64,000 nucleotides of DNA from Saccharospirillum sp039982735 (GTDB lineage: Bacteria; Pseudomonadota; Gammaproteobacteria; Pseudomonadales; Natronospirillaceae), in NCBI RefSeq assembly GCF_039982735.1, contig NZ_JBDWXV010000018.1, positions 62,001 through 126,000 on the forward strand, in the 5' to 3' direction. A program made the position numbers and the translations under genes. Below, one piece after another: positions 58,656-64,000 of the stretch. Each line of letters opens with the position of its first letter. The stretch's first letter is position 1. Below the pieces are notes generated by a model. It had not been told where the DNA came from and ran no database searches. It worked only from the letters and a program-made list of their open reading frames with translations.

Positions 58656-61600
58656 ATGACGCAGTTTGACGCCTCTCGGGCGGTATCGGGAGACTACCGG
58701 GATCTGACACCACAACAGTGGTTTCAGTTTATTGTGGACCAGTACGCCGTTGATGAAGACGAATACATGGCGCAACTGGTTGAGGTTGCAGAGCCAGGTG
58801 ACGACAGTGCCAAAGCCATTGAGGCCACCGCCCGTCGCATTGTCGATCGGGTTCGTAGCCAGGGTGATGTGGCCCATGCCGTCGACAAGTTGTTGCAGCA
58901 GTACAGCCTGGATAACGAAGAAGGCGTAATCCTGATGTGCCTGGCCGAAGCGCTGATGCGCGTGCCAGACCCGGATACCGCCGACGATCTGATTCGCGAC
59001 AAACTGTCCGTTGCCGACTGGAAAGAGCACATGGGCAAGTCGGATTCGCTGCTCGTCAACGCCTCTACCTGGGGCCTGATGCTGACCGGCCGGGTAACCT
59101 CGCTCGACAGTCGTGAAACGTCACCTGCCAATCTATTGTCGAAGCTGATCAATCGTGCCGGAGAGCCGGTCATTCGTGCTGCGATGAACCAGGCTATGCG
59201 CATCATGGGCAAGCAATTCGTGCTTGGGCGCACCATCAAGGAAGCGATCAAGAACGGCAAGTCCTACCGCAAGAAAGGGTACACCTATTCGTTCGACATG
59301 CTCGGCGAAGCCGCGTTTACCGACCCGGATGCCGAGCGTTATTTCAAATCCTATCGTGATGCGGTGCAAACACTGGGCGCACGCATGGACGAGTGGGCCA
59401 GTGATGCACCGAAACCGACGATTTCCATCAAGTTGTCTGCGTTGCACCCGCGTTACGAAGAATCCCATCAGGAATGGGTGATGACCGAGCTGGCCCAGCG
59501 CGTGACCGATCTGGTCGCTGAAGCACGGGCGCTGGGCGTTGGCATTACCATCGATGCCGAAGAGGCCGACCGCCTTGAACTGTCATTGCGTCTGTTTGAA
59601 CAGGTTTATCAGAGCGATGCCGCCAAAGGCTGGGGCAATTTCGGCCTGGTTATTCAGGCATACTCCAAACGTGCCCTGGCCGTCCTGGGGTATCTGACGT
59701 CGCTGGCCAAAGCGCAGGGGGATTTAATTCCGGTGCGCCTGGTTAAAGGCGCTTACTGGGATACAGAAATCAAACACGCCCAGGTGCTCGGTTTGGCCGA
59801 TTACCCGGTGTTTACCCGCAAGGAAAACACCGACGTTTCCTACATCACCTGCGCGCGCTATCTGATGAGCGCCGAAGCCGATGGCGCCATTTACCCTCAG
59901 TTTGCCACCCATAACGCACACACCGTCGCGGTGATTGCCGAGTTTTCACGGCAGCGCCCGGAGCGGGATTTCGAATACCAGCGCTTGCATGGTATGGGCG
60001 ACGCCCTCTACGACACCCTGCTCAGTGAAGACAAACACCGTGTGCGCATCTATGCCCCGGTCGGTGCCCATAAGGATTTGCTGCCCTATCTGGTGCGGCG
60101 TCTGCTGGAAAACGGCGCCAACTCATCGTTTGTTCATCGCCTGGTCGATGCTGAAACGCCGGTGGGTGATCTGGTGTCATCTCCGGTTGAGCTGGCAAAA
60201 AGCCGTGCGGTGTATCGCAACCCCAAAATTGTACGACCCTCTGAAATCTACGGTGACAGCCGCCGTAATTCTCAGGGGTATAACCTTGCCGTAGCCTTTG
60301 AACGAGACCCTTTGATGCACACCATTGATGCCTGGAACGACACCCAATGGGTACAGAAACCGCTGTTGGCGGGTAAAGCACACTCAACCTCTGAAGTGAT
60401 TGAGGTTAAAAGCCCTTACGACACCCGAGAGTCGGTGGGTCAGGTGCACTTCGCTGATGCCGACATGGCGCAACAAGCGCTGGAAACCGCCGATTCAGCC
60501 TGGTTTGGCTGGAACCGGACTCCGGCGATCAAGCGTGCCGACTGCCTCGACAAACTGGCCGATTTGCTGGAAGCCAACACGGCCGAACTGATGGCTCTCT
60601 GTGCTCGTGAAGCCGGTAAGTCGCTGCAGGACAGCATCGATGAAGTACGTGAAGCCGTTGACTTCTGCCGTTACTACGCCGTGCAGGCGCGCGCCAACAT
60701 GAACGAGCCAACGCTGCTGCCCGGGCCGACCGGCGAGAGCAACGAACATTATTACGAAGGCCGGGGCGTTTTTCTGTGCATCAGCCCCTGGAACTTTCCG
60801 CTGGCCATTTTTACCGGCCAGATCTGCGCTGCGCTGGTAGCGGGCAATACCGTGCTCGCCAAACCGGCAGAAAGCACCTCCCTGATTGCCGGCCGTACTG
60901 TCGAACTGTTTCATCAGGCCGGTGTGCCCGGTGACGTACTCCAGTATTTGCCGGGTGCAGGTCCCGTTATTGGCAACGCCGTACTCAGTGACGAGCGTCT
61001 GGTCGGCATCGCTTTTACCGGTTCTACGGAAACAGCGCAACTGATTAACCGGACCCTCGCCGAGCGAACCGGTGCTATGCCTACCTTCATCGCCGAAACC
61101 GGCGGACAGAACGCCATGATCGTCGACTCAACCGCCTTGCCGGAACAGGTGGTTGCCGATGTGATGGGTTCAGCCTTCGCCAGTGCCGGTCAGCGCTGTT
61201 CAGCCCTTCGTGTGCTCTGCGTTCAGGACGATGTGGCCGACCGCATCATTGAGCTGATCGGCGGTGCACTGAGCCGCATCGAAATGGGGAATCCGCAGTG
61301 GTACCAAACCGACTGTGGCCCGGTGATCGACCAGAAAGCCCTGACCGGATTGACCGACTATGTCGACGGCTGGCGCAAGAAAGACCGGGTACTGGCTGAA
61401 GCCAAGTTGAGTGAACATACCCGACATGGCTATTTCATCCCACCTGTCGCCATTCGTATTGAAAGCCTGGATGAACTGGGACGCGAACAGTTTGGTCCGG
61501 TACTGCACATCTATCGCTACAAGGCGCGCGAACTCGATCAGGTAATTGCCGACATCAATAAAACCGGTTATGGCCTGACACTCGGCATTCACAGTCGCAA

Positions 61601-61841
61601 TGAAGCGACGGCTGCCTACATCGAAGCCCGGGTCCGGGTCGGAAACTGTTACGTCAATCGCAACCAGATTGGTGCGGTGGTTGGTGTACAGCCGTTCGGT
61701 GGTCGTGGTTTGTCGGGCACAGGCCCGAAAGCCGGTGGCCCGAATTACATCAAACGCTTTGCGACTGAACGGGTGCGTACCATCAACACCACGGCGGTGG
61801 GTGGGAACGCCAGTTTGCTGTCACTGGAAAGCGAAGATTAA
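58656..61841 (+). CDS. putA: Bifunctional proline dehydrogenase/P5C dehydrogenase
   Basis: This 1061-residue PutA oxidises proline to glutamate in two steps. It lacks the N-terminal ribbon-helix-helix of the E. coli protein, so it should not act as its own repressor. The helical N-terminus (about 1-120) is followed by the FAD-dependent proline dehydrogenase barrel (about 150-450; ISIKLSALHPRYE, ITIDAEEADRLELSL, VRLVKGAYWDTEIKHAQ) and the aldehyde dehydrogenase domain (about 530-1040; ISPWNFPLAIFTGQI, FIAETGGQNAMIVDS, catalytic Cys in ASAGQRCSALR). The ATG at 58656 has AGGA 5 bases upstream; the ATG at 58650 is nearly equivalent. Confidence 0.96.
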   Translation: MTQFDASRAVSGDYRDLTPQQWFQFIVDQYAVDEDEYMAQLVEVAEPGDDSAKAIEATARRIVDRVRSQGDVAHAVDKLLQQYSLDNEEGVILMCLAEALMRVPDPDTADDLIRDKLSVADWKEHMGKSDSLLVNASTWGLMLTGRVTSLDSRETSPANLLSKLINRAGEPVIRAAMNQAMRIMGKQFVLGRTIKEAIKNGKSYRKKGYTYSFDMLGEAAFTDPDAERYFKSYRDAVQTLGARMDEWASDAPKPTISIKLSALHPRYEESHQEWVMTELAQRVTDLVAEARALGVGITIDAEEADRLELSLRLFEQVYQSDAAKGWGNFGLVIQAYSKRALAVLGYLTSLAKAQGDLIPVRLVKGAYWDTEIKHAQVLGLADYPVFTRKENTDVSYITCARYLMSAEADGAIYPQFATHNAHTVAVIAEFSRQRPERDFEYQRLHGMGDALYDTLLSEDKHRVRIYAPVGAHKDLLPYLVRRLLENGANSSFVHRLVDAETPVGDLVSSPVELAKSRAVYRNPKIVRPSEIYGDSRRNSQGYNLAVAFERDPLMHTIDAWNDTQWVQKPLLAGKAHSTSEVIEVKSPYDTRESVGQVHFADADMAQQALETADSAWFGWNRTPAIKRADCLDKLADLLEANTAELMALCAREAGKSLQDSIDEVREAVDFCRYYAVQARANMNEPTLLPGPTGESNEHYYEGRGVFLCISPWNFPLAIFTGQICAALVAGNTVLAKPAESTSLIAGRTVELFHQAGVPGDVLQYLPGAGPVIGNAVLSDERLVGIAFTGSTETAQLINRTLAERTGAMPTFIAETGGQNAMIVDSTALPEQVVADVMGSAFASAGQRCSALRVLCVQDDVADRIIELIGGALSRIEMGNPQWYQTDCGPVIDQKALTGLTDYVDGWRKKDRVLAEAKLSEHTRHGYFIPPVAIRIESLDELGREQFGPVLHIYRYKARELDQVIADINKTGYGLTLGIHSRNEATAAYIEARVRVGNCYVNRNQIGAVVGVQPFGGRGLSGTGPKAGGPNYIKRFATERVRTINTTAVGGNASLLSLESED

Positions 61842-61995
61842 TAACGGTGCTGTGCCGGCAACTGCCGGTTTGGCGAATGAATCGTTCAACCGGCCAATTG
61901 GCCGGAGAATGACACCGAAGCCGGAGCGTTGAATCCCGACCTCCGGTGCCGGTAACAGTGGCTGCCTGAACAGCCGCAAATAACTGCCCCGACTG

Positions 61996-62040
61996 GATCC
62001 GGGATGTGGAGTTGCCACCCGCGCCTCTGCATCCCGGATC
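61996..62040. repeat. Inverted repeat downstream of putA
   Basis: GATCCGGGATG and CATCCCGGATC, 11-bp arms separated by 23 bases. It lies between putA and the MITE-like element; there is no T tract. Confidence 0.45.
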
Positions 62041-62114
62041 GACCCCATTGCACTGGACAGCGCTGGTATTCGGGAGCAGCACGAGAAACGCTCGATAGCC
62101 TTATCGATCACAAC

Positions 62115-62401
62115 AATAGGGAGACTCTGAATAATTCCCCCTGGGCTCTGGCTTATCCGAGGGACGTTGCCACAAGGCGGACTCATGCAGGAATGTCTAG
62201 ACCTTTCAAATGAGTCCAACGCAGTGGCAACGTTCCTCGGAAAGCCCCGGAGGGCGCGGCTAAAACGTTCTGCCACGGCGTTGCACTTCTTGACAAGGGC
62301 TACGGCCATTGCGCTGCGAAGTACGTCGGAGTGCCGCCCACTTGGGCAAAACGTTTTAGCTCGCGCAGAGCCCAGGGGGAATTGTTCAGAGGCTCCCAAT
62401 A
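62115..62401. mobile_element. MITE-like element (279 bp) with 32-bp terminal inverted repeats
   Basis: The element spans 62119-62397. Its ends, GGGAGACTCTGAATAATTCC... and ...GGAATTGTTCAGAGGCTCCC, are inverted copies over 32 bp with two mismatches. Direct AATA copies flank it (62115-62118 and 62398-62401), as expected for a 4-bp target duplication. The interior holds two nested inverted repeats (GACGTTGCCAC/GTGGCAACGT and GCTAAAACGTT/AACGTTTTAGC) and no transposase. Its right end is 18 bp from the putP start. Confidence 0.8.
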
Positions 62402-62415
62402 ACTCGGAGTACATT

Positions 62416-63876
62416 ATGAGCAACACCATAGCGGTCAGTTTGACCTTTATTATCTACCTGGCGGGTATGATGTGGATCGGCCTTTGGGCCTATCGCCGCA
62501 CGACAGACCTGTCTGATTACATACTGGGCGGTCGTTCTCTGGGTGCCTGGCCTTCAGCGCTGTCGGCCGGTGCCTCCGATATGTCTGGCTGGTTATTGCT
62601 GGGTCTGCCCGGCGCCATATATGCCTCGGGCATGGGCGAAGCCTGGATCGCCGTTGGTCTGCTGGCAGGCACTTATCTGAACTGGTTGATCGTTGCGCCC
62701 CGTTTGCGTGCCTATTCACAAGCTGCCTCGGACAGCCTGACCTTGCCGCAGTACTTCAGCAACCGGTTCGAAGATAAGGTGGCGATTCGTGCCATTTCAG
62801 CCTTCTTCATTTTGCTGTTCTTCCTGTTCTACACCAGTTCCGGTTTGGTAGCGGGCGGTAAACTGTTTGAAACCGTCTTCGGTTGGGATTACACCATTGC
62901 CGTTACCATAGGCACCATCATGGTGGTTTCCTACACGCTCTTTGGCGGTTATCTGGCCGTTTCCTGGACAGACCTGGTGCAAGGCTTGTTGATGGCAGCA
63001 GCGCTGATCATTGTGCCGATCTTTGCACTCATGGTGATCGGTGAAGGCCCGGCGGCCGTTCTGGAAGCGAAAAACCCGAATCTGGTTAGCATGTTCACCA
63101 GTGCCGATGGCTCTTCGCTGGGGCTGATTGCCATTATTTCATCTCTGGCATGGGGTCTGGGCTATTTTGGTCAGCCGCACATTCTGGCGCGTTTCAAAGG
63201 CATTAAAGACCGCAACGAAGTGAAGCGTGCGCGTCGCATTGCCGTAACCTGGACGTTCCTGGGTATGGCTGGCGCACTGCTGGTTGGTATTGCAGGCATT
63301 GGGTATTTTGAAACGGGTTTGCCCGATGGCGAGACGGTGTTCATTAGCCTGGTTCAGGCATTGTTCCACCCTCTGGTGGCAGGTATTTTACTGGCGGCGA
63401 TTCTGGCTGCGATCATGTCGACTGCAGATTCACAGTTGCTGGTGTCCTCGTCCGCACTGACTGAAGATTTCTACAAATCGATTTTCAGAAAAGATGCCGA
63501 CCCGGCGTCACTGGTAAAAATTGGTCGTGGCGCTGTGGTACTGATTGCGCTCGTCGCCTGGTTCTTCGCACTGGATGATGACAGCTCGGTACTGGCACTG
63601 GTGTCATACGCCTGGGCCGGTTTCGGCGCCGCCTTTGGTCCGGCGGTTATTCTGTCGCTGTACTGGAACCGTATGAACCGGGTCGGTTGCATTGCTGGTA
63701 TTCTGGTCGGTGGTATTACCGTTGTTGTCTGGAAGCAGTTGACCGGTGGCATTTTCGATATGTACGAAATTGTTCCAGGCTTCCTGTTCTCGACCATTGC
63801 TGTCTATGTTGGCAGCATTGCATCGACAGAGCCTTCAAAGGAAATGCACGCTACTTTCCAGGAAGTGAATGGCTAA
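62416..63876 (+). CDS. putP: Sodium/proline symporter
   Basis: This 486-residue inner-membrane SSSF transporter has about 13 hydrophobic segments. It begins MSNTIAVSLTFIIYLAGMMW, and family motifs include LGGRSLGAWPSALSAGASDMSGWLLLGLPG, RFEDKVAIRAISAFFILLFF, YTLFGGYLAVSWTDLVQGL and AIMSTADSQLLVSSSALTEDF with the sodium-site residues. It imports proline for PutA. The start at 62416 (RBS CGGAG) is set by the family N-terminus; an in-frame ATG at 62167 would lie inside the MITE. Confidence 0.96.
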   Translation: MSNTIAVSLTFIIYLAGMMWIGLWAYRRTTDLSDYILGGRSLGAWPSALSAGASDMSGWLLLGLPGAIYASGMGEAWIAVGLLAGTYLNWLIVAPRLRAYSQAASDSLTLPQYFSNRFEDKVAIRAISAFFILLFFLFYTSSGLVAGGKLFETVFGWDYTIAVTIGTIMVVSYTLFGGYLAVSWTDLVQGLLMAAALIIVPIFALMVIGEGPAAVLEAKNPNLVSMFTSADGSSLGLIAIISSLAWGLGYFGQPHILARFKGIKDRNEVKRARRIAVTWTFLGMAGALLVGIAGIGYFETGLPDGETVFISLVQALFHPLVAGILLAAILAAIMSTADSQLLVSSSALTEDFYKSIFRKDADPASLVKIGRGAVVLIALVAWFFALDDDSSVLALVSYAWAGFGAAFGPAVILSLYWNRMNRVGCIAGILVGGITVVVWKQLTGGIFDMYEIVPGFLFSTIAVYVGSIASTEPSKEMHATFQEVNG

Positions 63877-63931
63877 TAGTTGCCAGGCACAGTCCTGAAA
63901 CAAGAATGGGGTAACGTCAGTTGCCCATAAT

Positions 63932-63960
63932 AAACCGGGCAAACGCCCGGTTTTTTTTGT
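63932..63960 (+). terminator. Terminator of putP
   Basis: AAACCGGGC, AAAC, GCCCGGTTTTTTTT: a strong stem with a T tract. Confidence 0.92.
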
Positions 63961-64000
63961 TTTACTGACCAAACTCAAGGTGTGTTGCGGGTGCTTGCCT

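Noticed and set aside
62167..62415. Longer putP start at 62167
   Set aside because: The added residues are encoded by the MITE-like element and do not resemble the transporter N-terminus; the ATG at 62416 has a proper ribosome binding site.

Overview
The window reads as the chromosome of a free-living, probably marine or halophilic gammaproteobacterium. The evidence is the gammaproteobacterial housekeeping order ychF-pth-rplY-prs-ispE, an ectoine-degradation (doe) operon, a TAXI-type TRAP transporter, putA/putP and a complete nitrate-assimilation regulon. Base composition looks moderately GC-rich. An Oceanospirillales-like host (Saccharospirillum or Reinekea type) fits, but that is only an impression from gene content. 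I found no rRNA, tRNA, CRISPR array, prophage or complete insertion sequence.

Layout. 1-7.0 kb: the 3' end of a polyamine-type ABC permease gene, a chemoreceptor with a C-terminal sensor domain, then the leftward block ychF, pth, rplY, prs, ispE. 7.4-14.1 kb: a TAXI receptor, its fused TRAP permease and a DctB/DctD-like two-component pair, with a good sigma-54 promoter in front of the receptor gene. 14.5-18.3 kb: a CHASE2 adenylate/guanylate cyclase, a VanZ-like protein, methylglyoxal synthase and a YitT-family protein. 18.4-24.2 kb: a LacI regulator, a sugar ABC transporter without its own ATPase and a GH1 beta-glucosidase, controlled by two identical palindromic operators 128 bp apart. 24.4-34.6 kb: mixed genes (orphan solute-binding proteins, Gfo/Idh oxidoreductase, DUF1631 protein, Mpo1-like protein, methyltransferase, beta-barrel/SPOR-like protein, TSUP permease). 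35.2-40.5 kb: ectoine catabolism (M20 deacetylase, DoeD, DoeA, DoeC). 40.6-41.9 kb: a solute-binding protein fused to a Cache-like domain.

41.9-57.4 kb, all leftward, is the nitrate regulon: nasA, nirD, nirB and an FAD oxidoreductase in one operon; the ABC nitrate transporter nrtABD in a second; nasT-nasS in a third. Each of the three has a recognisable sigma-54 (-24/-12) promoter with a candidate NtrC site upstream. The first two also carry a Rho-independent terminator inside the 5' leader. NasS (cytoplasmic, no signal peptide) and NasT (REC-ANTAR) are encoded here, so the simplest model is nitrogen limitation acting through NtrC/sigma-54 plus nitrate-triggered NasT antitermination at both leaders. 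57.7-63.9 kb: an AraC regulator, putA and putP for proline use, with a 279-bp MITE-like element inserted just upstream of the putP ribosome binding site.

The most unusual content lies between genes. One family of six long inverted repeats (about 95-130 bp) has arms and inner hairpins that differ between copies but stay complementary. A second family of three copies (about 160 bp) can fold into up to five consecutive hairpins, and two of its copies bracket a 55-residue orphan gene in direct orientation. Neither family carries a coding region.
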